Origin: SAR92 clade bacterium H231
Lineage (GTDB): Bacteria > Pseudomonadota > Gammaproteobacteria > Pseudomonadales > Porticoccaceae
Direction of reading: 5' to 3'
DNA: 64,000 nucleotides
Assembly: GCA_025153775.1 (NCBI GenBank)
Contig: JAOALC010000001.1
Coordinates: 186,001 to 250,000, forward strand
Shown here: in pieces, positions 8,339 to 17,849 of the stretch
How the letters are laid out: each line of letters begins with the position of its first letter
Numbering within the stretch: the stretch's first letter is position 1
Position numbers and translations under genes: made by a program
Notes under the pieces: model-generated
Seen by the model: only the letters and a program-made list of their open reading frames with translations
Database searches by the model: none
Told to the model about the DNA's origin: nothing

Positions 8339-9736
8339 ATGAGATTTATCAGTACCCGCGGTGGTGTAGAGCCGAAAACTTTTGAAGACGTTATTCTTAC
8401 TGGACTGGCGCCAGATGGTGGGCTATTTGTGCCCGAGCAGCTGCCGCAGTTTAGTCAACAGGAAATCGCCTCCTGGGCTGGCCTGTCCTATCAGGATTTA
8501 GCACTCAAGGTGATGACGCCATTTGTGGATGGCGCCATTCCTCCGCAGGATCTCAAAAAGCTGATAGACGACTCTTACTCAACTTTTAGACACAGCGGCA
8601 TTGCACCGCTGGTGCAGACCGGTCACAACGAATGGATTATGGAGCTGTTCCACGGCCCGACCCTGGCCTTTAAAGATTTTGCTCTGCAGTTTCTGGGTAA
8701 TCTTCTGGATTACACATTGGAGAAGCGCAATCAAAAAGTAGTGATAATGGGTGCGACTTCTGGTGATACCGGCTCTGCGGCGATTGAAGGCTGCCGCCGC
8801 TGCGATAATATTGATATCTTTATTCTGCACCCTCACAACCGAGTGTCTGATGTGCAGCGTCGTCAAATGACCACTGTGATGGCGGATAATATTCATAATC
8901 TGGCACTGCATGGCAATTTTGATGATTGCCAGAATATGGTTAAAGCCAGTTTTGCAGACCAGTCTTTCTTGCCCGATGGTCGTCAGTTAGTGGCGGTTAA
9001 TTCCATTAATTGGGCGCGTATTATGGCTCAGATTGTGTATTATTTTTGGGCGGCCCTGTCTCTGGGTGGCCCGGCGCGGAAGGTTTCATTCTCTGTGCCC
9101 ACGGGTAATTTTGGTGATATCTTTGCCGGCTATCTGGCCCATAAGATGGGGCTGCCAGTTGAACAGCTGGTGATTGCCACCAACCAAAACGATATTCTCC
9201 ACCGCTGCATCAGCACCAACGATCACAGTACTCGCCCGCTGGAACAGAGTCTGGCGCCCAGTATGGATATTATGATTTCGAGTAACTTTGAGCGCCTGCT
9301 GTTTGATCTCTATGATCGCGATGGCGCTGCTATTGCAGGCTTGATGGCCGATGCCAAAGCAGGGCATATGGACCTCAGTGACAAGGCGCTAGGGCAGGCG
9401 AGAGAACTCTTCTCCAGCTATCGCTGCGACAATGAAGGTATGCTGAATATTATCCGTGACACCTATGCCGACTGCGATTATCTGTTAGACCCGCACACGG
9501 CTATAGGCCTAGAGGCGGCCAGACAGTGCCGCAGCAACAGCTCAACACCCATGGTGACTCTGGCGACCGCTCACCCGGCTAAATTCCCAGATGCAGTGAG
9601 GCAGGCAGGCTATCCTCAGGACCCTGAGCTGCCACCCCATATGGCGGATTTATTTGAGCGCGAAGAGCGGTTCACGGTATTGGATAATGATCAGGCTGCA
9701 GTGCAGCAGTTTATTGCTGAGCATATTTCTGCCTAA
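8339..9736 (+). CDS. thrC: Threonine synthase
   Basis: PLP enzyme of 465 aa converting O-phosphohomoserine to threonine. The N-terminal STRGG is family typical. The PLP lysine lies in HGPTLAFKDFALQFLG, and the glycine-rich phosphate-binding part is GATSGDTGSAA. The length fits the long bacterial/fungal class. The ATG follows the hom stop with no gap, which implies translational coupling. A bidirectional terminator follows at about 9814. Confidence 0.96.
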   Translation: MRFISTRGGVEPKTFEDVILTGLAPDGGLFVPEQLPQFSQQEIASWAGLSYQDLALKVMTPFVDGAIPPQDLKKLIDDSYSTFRHSGIAPLVQTGHNEWIMELFHGPTLAFKDFALQFLGNLLDYTLEKRNQKVVIMGATSGDTGSAAIEGCRRCDNIDIFILHPHNRVSDVQRRQMTTVMADNIHNLALHGNFDDCQNMVKASFADQSFLPDGRQLVAVNSINWARIMAQIVYYFWAALSLGGPARKVSFSVPTGNFGDIFAGYLAHKMGLPVEQLVIATNQNDILHRCISTNDHSTRPLEQSLAPSMDIMISSNFERLLFDLYDRDGAAIAGLMADAKAGHMDLSDKALGQARELFSSYRCDNEGMLNIIRDTYADCDYLLDPHTAIGLEAARQCRSNSSTPMVTLATAHPAKFPDAVRQAGYPQDPELPPHMADLFEREERFTVLDNDQAAVQQFIAEHISA

Positions 9737-9813
9737 GTACCTGCACTCAGGATAACCCGGTTTGCGAGGATAGTTTGGTTTGGGATCAGGCGACTGGCGT
9801 TTTCACCGGGCGT

Positions 9814-9842
9814 AAAAAAAACCGGCGTTAGCCGGTTTTTTT
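9814..9842. terminator. Bidirectional terminator between thrC and rpsT
   Basis: ACCGGC (9821-9826) and GCCGGT (9831-9836) form the stem around GTTA, flanked by seven A residues on the left (9814-9820) and a T run to 9842 on the right. The A/T symmetry lets it serve thrC on the plus strand and rpsT on the minus strand. Confidence 0.92.
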
Positions 9843-9883
9843 ATGTCCAGATTATCTTGCGTCCAGACTAAGTTAACGGTGAC

Positions 9884-10150
9884 TTAAGCAGCCAGAGCCT
9901 TAACTTTAGTATTCAAACGGCTCTTATGGCGAGCAGCTTTATTCTTATGAATAATGCCTTTGTCTGCCATGCGGTCGATAACGGGAACAGCAGCATCATA
10001 AGCTGCTTGAGAGGCAGCGTGATCACCTGACTCAAGTGCTGCGTCTACTTTCTTTAAATAGGTGCGAACCATAGAGCGCAGGCTGGCATTATGCTGGCGG
10101 CGTTTCTCGTTTTGGCGTGCGCGTTTTTTTGCTTGTACTGAATTGGCCAC
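9884..10150 (-). CDS. rpsT: 30S ribosomal protein S20
   Basis: 88 aa, rich in lysine, arginine and alanine, with the S20 opening [17 protein letters not shown] and the typical three-helix pattern. It binds 16S rRNA in the small subunit body. Translation starts at GTG, with AAGGAG about 9 bases upstream and no in-frame ATG nearby. E. coli rpsT also uses a weak start codon (UUG) as part of autogenous control, so the GTG may be functionally meaningful. It is divergent from murJ, its usual neighbour. Confidence 0.96.
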   Translation of the reverse strand: MANSVQAKKRARQNEKRRQHNASLRSMVRTYLKKVDAALESGDHAASQAAYDAAVPVIDRMADKGIIHKNKAARHKSRLNTKVKALAA

Positions 10151-10379
10151 CTGAAAATTCTCCTTTCAAAGGGGTCTCACTTAAGGCGCGGAAATATACA
10201 GGGTTATTTGCGGTTATTCAACCCAATTTTAGCCCTAATTATCAGTTGATGGTGCCGGCTGAGCCAGCCGGCTGTGCGCTGCTGTGAGGGGCGCCACCCA
10301 TAGATTCCCGGTTTAGCTTGGCCAAGCTGCCGACGATGGTTAAACTGCAGCACTGCATTCTCTAATAAAGGCCGAATTG

Positions 10380-12014
10380 GTGAGTCAAAACTCTGTGGCG
10401 CAGCAGCCAAAAATCAAAGACAGCGGACTGCTGCGCTCCAGTGGCGTGGTCAGTTTCTTTACTATGCTGTCGCGGTTTATGGGTCTGGCTCGAGATATTA
10501 TCTTTGCTAGAGTTATTGGCGCTGAGGCACTTGCCGATGTGTTTTTTGTGGCCTTTAAAATCCCCAACTTCTTTCGACGCCTGTTTGCCGAGGGGGCCTT
10601 TGCTCAAGCGTTTGTGCCCATTCTGGGGGAATATCGTGAAAAGGGCAGTCAGGCAGCAGTAAAGGCGCTGATTGATCGAGTCACTGGTACGCTGGGCATT
10701 AGCCTGCTGGCGCTGACACTGGTTATTGTGGCGGCTTCACCCGTAATGGCTGGTATCTTTGCGCCGAAATGGTTCTTTGATGACCCGGCTAAGTTTGCGG
10801 CCACAGCTGATATGCTGCGGATAACCTTCCCTTACTTGCTGTTTATCTCCATGACTGGCGTGGCCGGTGGCATTCTCAATAGTTACGACCGTTTTGCGGT
10901 GCCAGCTTTTACCCCTCTACTACTCAATGTCACATTGATTGCCGCTGCGTTAATTGCTGCGCCGCTGTTTGCAGAGCCAGCCTATGCACTGGCCTGGGGA
11001 GTGTTTATGGCCGGTGTGGTGCAGCTGATATTCCAGCTGCCGTTTCTGCATCGCATCCATATGCTGCCTACACCCAAAGTGGATTGGCAAGACAGTGGCG
11101 TGCGTAAAATTTTGGCGTTGATGGGGCCGGCGATCTTTGGTGTCTCTGTGAGCCAGATAAATCTGCTGCTGGACACCATGTTAGCGACATTTCTGCCCAC
11201 CGGCAGTGTGTCCTGGCTGTACTACTCTGACCGCTTATCGGAATTACCCCTGGGGGTGTTTGCAGTGGCCATAGCAACGGTTATTTTGCCCAACCTGTCT
11301 CGTCATCATGCGGCTGAATCTAAACAGGCTTTTTCTGAGACATTGGACTGGGCCCTAAAACTGGTGCTGATTATCGCTGTGCCCGCGGCTGCGGCTCTAA
11401 TGCTGTTGGCCGAACCCATTCTGGTGACTCTGTTTTATTACGGCGATGTAATGACCGCTCGCGATATGTCTATGGCGACACTGAGCCTGCGCGCCTATGC
11501 TGCGGGTCTGGTGGCCTTTATGCTGATCAAGGTGTTAGCTCCTGGGTTTTTTGCTCGCCAGGATATGCGCACGCCGGTGCGTATTGGTGTGATTGCCATG
11601 GTCTCAAATATGCTGCTCAACCTGTTATTTGTGTTACCGCTGCATCATTACTGGCAGATCGGTCATATGGGGCTGGCGGCTGCGACCTCGGTATCGGCGT
11701 TTCTGAATGCCGGGCTGTTGTATGTTTTTCTGCGCAAGAATAATATCTATTCACCCTCAGCCCATTGGTTGCGGTTCTCCTTGAGCTTGATCTTATCCTT
11801 GAGTGCTATGGTTGCAGTGCTAATACTTGTGGCCAATCAGCTCAATGCTAATGATTCGGTATTCTGGCAGCAGCTAGTCTGGTGGCAGCGGGTCGCCAAT
11901 ATTGCCGGGCTCTGTTTGGCTGGCTTTGTAACCTATATTGGCTGTCTGTTTATCACTGGCTTTAGGCTCGCAGATTTACGTGGCCCAGCTAAGGTGACTT
12001 CATCTGAGAACTAG
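10380..12014 (+). CDS. murJ: Lipid II flippase MurJ
   Basis: Inner-membrane MOP-superfamily transporter of 544 aa with about 14 membrane helices that flips lipid II for peptidoglycan synthesis. Recognisable parts are SFFTMLSRFMGLARDIIFA at the first helix (with the essential arginines) and PNFFRRLFAEGAFAQAFVP. The GTG at 10380 has AAAGG 8 bases upstream; a TTG one codon earlier is also possible. The gene is divergent from rpsT and is followed after about 130 bases by the ribF-ileS run, a conserved gammaproteobacterial order. Confidence 0.95.
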   Translation: MSQNSVAQQPKIKDSGLLRSSGVVSFFTMLSRFMGLARDIIFARVIGAEALADVFFVAFKIPNFFRRLFAEGAFAQAFVPILGEYREKGSQAAVKALIDRVTGTLGISLLALTLVIVAASPVMAGIFAPKWFFDDPAKFAATADMLRITFPYLLFISMTGVAGGILNSYDRFAVPAFTPLLLNVTLIAAALIAAPLFAEPAYALAWGVFMAGVVQLIFQLPFLHRIHMLPTPKVDWQDSGVRKILALMGPAIFGVSVSQINLLLDTMLATFLPTGSVSWLYYSDRLSELPLGVFAVAIATVILPNLSRHHAAESKQAFSETLDWALKLVLIIAVPAAAALMLLAEPILVTLFYYGDVMTARDMSMATLSLRAYAAGLVAFMLIKVLAPGFFARQDMRTPVRIGVIAMVSNMLLNLLFVLPLHHYWQIGHMGLAAATSVSAFLNAGLLYVFLRKNNIYSPSAHWLRFSLSLILSLSAMVAVLILVANQLNANDSVFWQQLVWWQRVANIAGLCLAGFVTYIGCLFITGFRLADLRGPAKVTSSEN

Positions 12015-12048
12015 ATCCTGGGTTCCGAGAAACTGCTTCAAAATGTAG

Positions 12049-12063
12049 GCACCAATCTGGTGC
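12049..12063. promoter_or_regulatory. Perfect NtrC-type dyad upstream of ribF
   Basis: GCACCAATCTGGTGC is a perfect match to GCACCA-N3-TGGTGC and differs in a single base from the site at 2932-2946 before the porin-glnK genes. No sigma-54 promoter is visible downstream. It could instead be a 6-bp RNA hairpin in the murJ-ribF gap. Function uncertain. Confidence 0.35.
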
Positions 12064-12092
12064 TATCCCTTACCTTTAGACGCTTTGCTAGG

Positions 12093-12098
12093 TATACT
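12093..12098 (+). promoter_or_regulatory. Candidate -10 element of the ribF operon
   Basis: TATACT fits the -10 consensus at 5 of 6 positions. The base run 17 upstream (TTACCT, 12070-12075) is a poor -35. The implied start near 12105 lies before the chosen ribF ATG at 12147 and after the more distal in-frame starts, which supports the shorter protein. Confidence 0.3.
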
Positions 12099-12146
12099 CA
12101 GCCATCGGTGCGGAGAGTGATGTCCTTGGCTTTAGAACCCAGTAAA

Positions 12147-13091
12147 ATGACCTTTATTCGCGATTTGCAGAGTCTGCAGTCGTTTAATCAGCGATCTGTG
12201 GTCACCATTGGTTCTTTCGATGGCGTTCATCTGGGTCATCAGGCTATTTTGAATCAGGTTAAAGCTGTGGCGGCGGAACTAGGGCTGCCCTCTGTGGTGA
12301 TGACCTTTGAACCTCAGCCCCAGGAGTTTTTCTCTGGGGAGAGAGCTCCGGCGCGACTGATGCGACTGCGAGAAAAGGTCGATGCGCTGTTTGAATTTGG
12401 TGTGGACCAGGTGCTATGCCTGCAGTTTAATCGCGAACTGCGCAACCTAACTGCAGCTGAATTTGTTCGCTCGGTATTGGTAGATGGCCTAGGTACTCGT
12501 CATTTGATTGTCGGCGATGATTTTCGCTTTGGCTGTGATCGCAGCGGCGATTTTAAGATGCTGTCTGAGATGGGCGAAACCTATGATTTTGCCGTACAGG
12601 ATACTGAGACCCTAGAGGTTGATGGCCAGCGAGTGAGCAGCACTCTGGTGCGGCAGATATTAGAGCAGGGCAATTTTGAACGGGCCAGCCAGCTACTGGG
12701 CAAACCTTTTACTATTACTGGGCGTGTTGTCTATGGCCAGCAGTTGGGGCGAGAGCTTGGTTTCCCGACTGCGAATGTGCAGCTTAACCGCTATAGTGCG
12801 CCTCTGTCCGGAGTCTATGCTGTGTTGGTGAATATAGATGGCGCCGTCTATCAGGGTGCTGCAAATGTGGGCTTAAGGCCGACAGTGGGCGATTTACTCA
12901 AGCCTATTTTGGAAGTTCATCTGCTGGATTTTGAGGCGGACCTCTATGGTAGAAGAATCGAGGTAGAATTTGTTACCAAGATTCGCGATGAAGAAAAATT
13001 TACCTCTCTGGACAAACTTATCGAAAGTATCCAGCGGGATGTTAAACAGATTAGAGCCTGGTTTGCAGGCGACAGTGAGAACATAATTTAA
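12147..13091 (+). CDS. ribF: Bifunctional riboflavin kinase/FAD synthetase
   Basis: 314 aa from the chosen ATG. The N-terminal adenylyltransferase domain has [18 protein letters not shown] at about residues 18-35, a nucleotidyltransferase HxGH-type motif. The C-terminal flavokinase domain (about 190-305) has [20 protein letters not shown]. It makes FMN and FAD from riboflavin. The frame is open back to 12060, but family members have the FDGVHLGH motif about 20 residues from the start, which fits 12147. The ribosome binding site there is weak; ATG 12120 is the alternative. It opens a run with ileS, lspA, fkpB and ispH. Confidence 0.93.
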   Translation: MTFIRDLQSLQSFNQRSVVTIGSFDGVHLGHQAILNQVKAVAAELGLPSVVMTFEPQPQEFFSGERAPARLMRLREKVDALFEFGVDQVLCLQFNRELRNLTAAEFVRSVLVDGLGTRHLIVGDDFRFGCDRSGDFKMLSEMGETYDFAVQDTETLEVDGQRVSSTLVRQILEQGNFERASQLLGKPFTITGRVVYGQQLGRELGFPTANVQLNRYSAPLSGVYAVLVNIDGAVYQGAANVGLRPTVGDLLKPILEVHLLDFEADLYGRRIEVEFVTKIRDEEKFTSLDKLIESIQRDVKQIRAWFAGDSENII

Positions 13092-13098
13092 GGCCGAT

Positions 13099-15930
13099 AT
13101 GAGCGACCCAACTGATTACAAGGCAACATTGAATTTGCCCAAAACTGACTTTCCTATGCGCGCCAATCTGGCCCAGCGGGAGCCAGGGATTCTCAAAGAA
13201 TGGCAAGACACTGATCTCTATCAGCAGATTAGAACTGCCCGCGCTGGACGTGAACAATATATTCTTCACGATGGCCCTCCCTATGCCAATGGTGATATCC
13301 ATCTGGGCCATGCGGTGAATAAAACCTTAAAAGATATTGTGGTTAAGTCGCGCACCCTGAGTGGTTTTGATGCGCCCTATATTCCCGGCTGGGACTGCCA
13401 TGGTCTGCCGATTGAACACAATGTTGAAAAGAAAGTGGGTAAGGCCGGCGTCAAAGTTGATTACTCTACCTTCCGCCAAAAATGCCGCGACTATGCCATG
13501 CGGCAGGTGGACGGGCAGCGCAAAGATTTTGTGCGCATAGGCGTGTTTGCTGACTGGGAGCGGCCCTACCTGACGATGAACTTTGCTGTCGAGGCCGATA
13601 TTATTCGCGCCCTTGGCAAGATTGCTGAAAATGGCCATCTGGTGAAGGGCTACAAGCCGGTCTACTGGAGTGTGGTGGGCGGCTCTGCGCTGGCGGAAGC
13701 CGAAGTGGAATATCAGGATAAAACCTCATTTTCTATCGATGTGGCCTATCCGGTGGCTGATGCCAGCCAGCTGGATAAAGTCAGCTCTGCCTTTGGTGGC
13801 TTGCCTGGCGAGGGCTCAGTTAACCTATTGATCTGGACTACAACACCCTGGACCATTCCCAGCAGTCAGGCTATTTCTATGGGCGCTGACCTGGAGTACA
13901 GCCTGGTGCAATGTGCCACTGAGGCAGGTCCTGTGCGACTTATCTTCGCCCAGCCACTGCTTGAGTCTGTGATGCAGCGCCTGGAGATTGAAGACTATAG
14001 GGTGCTGGCCAGCTGTCAGGGTTCTGCGCTGGAACATGTGCAGGCTGAACACCCTTTCTATAGACGCGATATCCCTGTGTTGCTGGGTGATCACGTGACC
14101 ACCGATGCGGGTACCGGCTGTGTTCACACTGCACCAGACCATGGTATGGAAGACTTTACTGTGGCCAAAGGCTACGGCATTGGCACACTCAACTATGTGA
14201 TGGATAACGGACTGTTTCGCGATGATGTGGAGCTGTTTGCCGGCGAGCATGTGTACAAGGTTGAAGAGCATATTAACGAGGTGCTGCGCGAGCGCGGCAG
14301 GCTGATGGCCTGTGGCAAAATTACCCACAGCTATGCCCATTGCTGGCGTACCAAAACACCACTGATTTACAGAGCTACTCCCCAGTGGTTTATCTCTATG
14401 GATAAGAATGGCCTGCTGGACAAGGCCAAGGCGGCGATCAAAGATGTGGCCTGGCACCCGGAATGGGGTGAGGCGCGAATTGAAGGCATGCTGGATGGCA
14501 GCCCTGACTGGTGTGTTTCTCGTCAGCGCACCTGGGGTGTGCCCATTGCGCTATTTGTCCATCGACAGACTGGTGAGATTCACCCGGATACGCCTGCACT
14601 CATCGAAAAAGTGGCTCTGCTGGTCGAAGATGCTGGTATTGATGCCTGGTACGATGTTGATGCAGCAGAGTTGCTTGGTACCGATGCTGAAGACTATCAA
14701 AAAGTCACGGATACATTGGATGTGTGGTTTGATTCGGGGGTTACCCATGCCTCTGTGATTGGCGCGCGGGAAGAGCTGCGCTATCCAGCGGATCTGTATC
14801 TGGAGGGTTCTGATCAGCACCGCGGCTGGTTCCAGTCCTCGTTAAAAACAGCCATTGCTATTAACGGAAGTGCGCCCTACAAAGCTGTTCTGACCCATGG
14901 ATTTACGGTGGATGAGAACGGCCGCAAGATGTCTAAATCTATAGGCAATGTTATTCCGCCGCAGAAAGTGATCAATGAATTGGGTGCAGATGTACTGCGT
15001 CTGTGGATCGCCAGTGCGGATTTTAGTGCTGAAATGACAGTGTCCGATGAAATTCTTAAGCGCGCCGGTGAGTCCTATCGCCGCATCCGCAACACCGCCC
15101 GCTATTTCCTATCTAATATCGATGGTTTTAACCCTCAGCAGCATGCAGTTGATCATTCAGAGCTACTGGCGTTAGATCGCTGGGCAATCGACTGCGCAGC
15201 CCAGCTGCAAGATGAGATTATTGATGACTACAATAATTTCCAATTCCACCAAATTTATCAAAAGCTGCACAATTTCTGTGTGCGGGATATGGGTGGCTTT
15301 TATCTGGATATTATTAAAGACAGAATCTATACCTGCGCTGAAGACAGCCTTCCAAGGCGCTCTGCCCAGACTGCCCTGTACCAGATTGCCGAGGCCTTTG
15401 TGCGCTGGATAGCGCCGATCCTGAGTTTTACCGCCCATGAGATTTGGGGCCATATGCCCGGTGACCGCAGCAGCTCAGTGTTTGTCGCCGAGTGGTATCC
15501 GCTGCAGCGACTGGGGGATAACGAGCTAATTAGCGCACAGGACTGGGCGGTAATTTTGCAGGCTAAAGAAGCGATCAATAAGGTGATAGAAGATCAGCGC
15601 AGTCAGGGCAATGTTAAAGGCTCCCTGGAGGCTGATATACAGCTGTTTGCAGATGCAACTCTGACCCAGTCTCTGGCTAAACTGGGAGAAGAATTGCGTT
15701 TTGTGACCATCACCTCCAAGGCAACCCTATCTGATTTAGATGGCGGTGAGACTGCGGAAGACTCTGCAATGCAAGGCCTAAAGGTTGCTCTGCAGCGCTC
15801 TGCAGCAGATAAATGCGTACGCTGCTGGCACTTTATAGATGATGTGGGTGCCAATGCCGACCATCCTGAAGTCTGTGGGCGCTGTATCAGTAATATCAGC
15901 GGTCAGGCGGAAGTAAGACTCCATGCCTAG
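13099..15930 (+). CDS. ileS: Isoleucyl-tRNA synthetase
   Basis: Class I aminoacyl-tRNA synthetase, 943 aa, the bacterial length. It has the HIGH-type motif as HLGH in [15 protein letters not shown] (about residues 65-80), the editing CP1 domain in the middle (including [12 protein letters not shown]), and the KMSKS signature in [13 protein letters not shown] (about 615). The C-terminal zinc-binding cysteines are in CVRCWHF and VCGRCI. It starts 7 bases after ribF and overlaps lspA by 8 bases, so the genes are translated as a coupled set. Confidence 0.97.
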   Translation: MSDPTDYKATLNLPKTDFPMRANLAQREPGILKEWQDTDLYQQIRTARAGREQYILHDGPPYANGDIHLGHAVNKTLKDIVVKSRTLSGFDAPYIPGWDCHGLPIEHNVEKKVGKAGVKVDYSTFRQKCRDYAMRQVDGQRKDFVRIGVFADWERPYLTMNFAVEADIIRALGKIAENGHLVKGYKPVYWSVVGGSALAEAEVEYQDKTSFSIDVAYPVADASQLDKVSSAFGGLPGEGSVNLLIWTTTPWTIPSSQAISMGADLEYSLVQCATEAGPVRLIFAQPLLESVMQRLEIEDYRVLASCQGSALEHVQAEHPFYRRDIPVLLGDHVTTDAGTGCVHTAPDHGMEDFTVAKGYGIGTLNYVMDNGLFRDDVELFAGEHVYKVEEHINEVLRERGRLMACGKITHSYAHCWRTKTPLIYRATPQWFISMDKNGLLDKAKAAIKDVAWHPEWGEARIEGMLDGSPDWCVSRQRTWGVPIALFVHRQTGEIHPDTPALIEKVALLVEDAGIDAWYDVDAAELLGTDAEDYQKVTDTLDVWFDSGVTHASVIGAREELRYPADLYLEGSDQHRGWFQSSLKTAIAINGSAPYKAVLTHGFTVDENGRKMSKSIGNVIPPQKVINELGADVLRLWIASADFSAEMTVSDEILKRAGESYRRIRNTARYFLSNIDGFNPQQHAVDHSELLALDRWAIDCAAQLQDEIIDDYNNFQFHQIYQKLHNFCVRDMGGFYLDIIKDRIYTCAEDSLPRRSAQTALYQIAEAFVRWIAPILSFTAHEIWGHMPGDRSSSVFVAEWYPLQRLGDNELISAQDWAVILQAKEAINKVIEDQRSQGNVKGSLEADIQLFADATLTQSLAKLGEELRFVTITSKATLSDLDGGETAEDSAMQGLKVALQRSAADKCVRCWHFIDDVGANADHPEVCGRCISNISGQAEVRLHA

Positions 15931-16420
15931 GTTACAGCCAATCACATTGTTGTGGTTTGCTATAGCTGCCACGGTGCTGCTGTCTGATCAGTACAGCAAG
16001 CTATGGATTATGGAGCGCTATGCCTATGGTGAGGGAGAATTTATTACCAGCTTTTTTAATCTGGTTCGAGCCCATAATTATGGTGCAGCTTTTAGTTTTC
16101 TGAGTGATGCCGGTGGCTGGCAGCGATGGGCCTTCAGTCTATTGGCCGCGGTAATCAGTGTGGTGATCGCCCTGTGGATTGCCAGGCTACCTGTGCAGCG
16201 CAAGCTTGAGGGTTTGGCTTTGGCGCTGATTCTAGGGGGTGCTCTGGGCAATCTCTACGACCGTCTAACCCTAGGCTATGTGGTCGACTTTTTAGACTTT
16301 CACTGGTCAGCAAGCCATTTCCCCGCGTTCAATATTGCCGACAGTGGCATTTCGGTGGGCGCAGTACTTTTAATTTTGGATGGTTTTATTAATAAGCCAG
16401 ACAGCCAAGCCACAGATTAA
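15923..16420 (+). CDS. lspA: Prolipoprotein signal peptidase (signal peptidase II)
   Basis: 165 aa with four membrane helices. The two catalytic aspartates are in [10 protein letters not shown] and [11 protein letters not shown], and the conserved NYGAAFSF is present. It removes signal peptides of lipoproteins after Lgt acts. The ATG lies inside the end of ileS (8-base overlap), which fixes the start. Placement between ileS and fkpB/ispH is the standard gammaproteobacterial arrangement. Confidence 0.96.
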   Translation: MPRLQPITLLWFAIAATVLLSDQYSKLWIMERYAYGEGEFITSFFNLVRAHNYGAAFSFLSDAGGWQRWAFSLLAAVISVVIALWIARLPVQRKLEGLALALILGGALGNLYDRLTLGYVVDFLDFHWSASHFPAFNIADSGISVGAVLLILDGFINKPDSQATD

Positions 16421-16430
16421 GCAATTGACT

Positions 16431-16871
16431 ATGAGTTTACCTATTGATACTGGCACCAGCGTAACCCTGCATTTTTCCTTAGCACTGGAGGATGGCTACC
16501 TGGTGGATTCCAATTTTGAGGGCAATGCGGCTACCTTTACGGTTGGCGACGGCAATCTACTGCCCGGCTTTGAGGCAGTGCTGATGGGCCTGGTTGACGG
16601 CGACCAGCGCGAGTTTACTATAGGGCCAGAAAACGCCTTTGGCCAGCACAACCCGGAGAATGTGCAGGCAGTTGAACGCGGTAATTTCACTGAAGATGAA
16701 CTTGAGGTTGGCGCTATGTATTCCTTCCAGAACGGTGACGGTGAGTTGCCCGGTGTGATTGTTGAGCTGGGAGACAAAGAAATTATGGTGGATTTTAACC
16801 ATCCGCTGGCGGGACAGAATATCCTTTTTAAGGTGAATATTATTAGCGTATCGCCACAGCAGGTTCACTGA
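16431..16871 (+). CDS. fkpB: FKBP-type peptidyl-prolyl isomerase (SlpA/FkpB type)
   Basis: 146 aa from ATG 16431. The FKBP fold ([15 protein letters not shown]...[18 protein letters not shown]) has an inserted IF domain between about 75 and 125, as in SlyD/SlpA proteins. It has no histidine-rich metal-binding tail, which favours SlpA over SlyD. A longer frame opens at 16380 inside lspA, but the chosen start aligns with family N-termini (SLPIDTG) and lies after the lspA stop. Its TGA overlaps the ispH ATG. It probably assists folding in the cytoplasm. Confidence 0.92.
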   Translation: MSLPIDTGTSVTLHFSLALEDGYLVDSNFEGNAATFTVGDGNLLPGFEAVLMGLVDGDQREFTIGPENAFGQHNPENVQAVERGNFTEDELEVGAMYSFQNGDGELPGVIVELGDKEIMVDFNHPLAGQNILFKVNIISVSPQQVH

Positions 16872-17806
16872 TGGATATCAAACTGGCCAATCCCCGCGGC
16901 TTCTGTGCCGGCGTAGATCGCGCAATTGATATTGTCGACCGTGCGCTGGATGTGTTTGGAGCCCCTATCTATGTGCGTCATGAGGTTGTGCATAACAAGT
17001 TTGTGGTAGACAACTTGAGAAATCGCGGCGCGGTATTTGTCGACGAGCTGAGCGAAGTGCCAGACGATGTTATTGTTATCTTCAGTGCCCATGGTGTGTC
17101 CCAGGCTGTGCAACAAGAAGCCGCCGAGCGCAAATTAAAAGTCTTTGATGCCACCTGCCCGCTGGTGACCAAAGTGCATATAGAAGTGACCAAATATTCG
17201 GGCGAGGGTATGGAGTGCGTGTTAATTGGTCACGCTGGACACCCCGAAGTTGAGGGCACCATGGGCCAGTACGATCAGTCCACCGGTGGCAAAATTTATC
17301 TGGTGGAAAATGAAGCAGATGTCTTGGCACTGGAAGTTCAGAATCCCGACAAGCTTTCTTTTGTAACTCAGACTACCTTATCTATGGATGACACTGCCCT
17401 GGTGATTGACGCCCTGCGCGCCAAGTTTCCACTGATTCGTGGCCCGCGCAAAGATGATATCTGTTACGCCACCCAGAATAGGCAGGATGCGGTCAAGCAA
17501 CTGGCCATTGAGTCTGATTTGGTGCTGGTGGTGGGTTCTGTAGCCAGTTCTAACTCCAACCGCTTGCGCGAGCTGGCCGAGCGCTGTGGCTGCGAGGCCT
17601 ATCTGATTGATGGTCCTCAGGATATTCAGCCTGACTGGCTGAAGAATACCAATGCCATTGGCCTTACCGCTGGTGCTTCTGCACCAGAGGTGTTGGTGCA
17701 GGATGTGATCAACCGCCTGGTCGAGTTGGGCGCCAAGCCACCCCGGGAGTTGGATGGCGTGGTGGAAAATATTAGCTTTTCCCTGCCCAAAGAGCTGCGT
17801 CTCTGA
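16871..17806 (+). CDS. ispH: 4-hydroxy-3-methylbut-2-enyl diphosphate reductase
   Basis: 311 aa, last step of the MEP isoprenoid route. It is a 4Fe-4S enzyme producing IPP and DMAPP. The three cluster cysteines are in [13 protein letters not shown] (C12), FDATCPLV and [10 protein letters not shown]. The catalytic glutamate is in the EVEGTMGQ region. The ATG overlaps the fkpB stop codon. It ends the ribF-ileS-lspA-fkpB-ispH run and faces pgi across a 43-base convergent gap. Confidence 0.97.
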   Translation: MDIKLANPRGFCAGVDRAIDIVDRALDVFGAPIYVRHEVVHNKFVVDNLRNRGAVFVDELSEVPDDVIVIFSAHGVSQAVQQEAAERKLKVFDATCPLVTKVHIEVTKYSGEGMECVLIGHAGHPEVEGTMGQYDQSTGGKIYLVENEADVLALEVQNPDKLSFVTQTTLSMDDTALVIDALRAKFPLIRGPRKDDICYATQNRQDAVKQLAIESDLVLVVGSVASSNSNRLRELAERCGCEAYLIDGPQDIQPDWLKNTNAIGLTAGASAPEVLVQDVINRLVELGAKPPRELDGVVENISFSLPKELRL

Positions 17807-17849
17807 GGGCTCTTAACGGCTAATCTAGCTTTTGGCCTCAGATATTGGG

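Noticed and set aside
12070-12098. Sigma-54 promoter to go with the perfect NtrC dyad before ribF
   Set aside because: TTTGCT is present at 12084-12089, but the required GG ten bases before the GC is absent.
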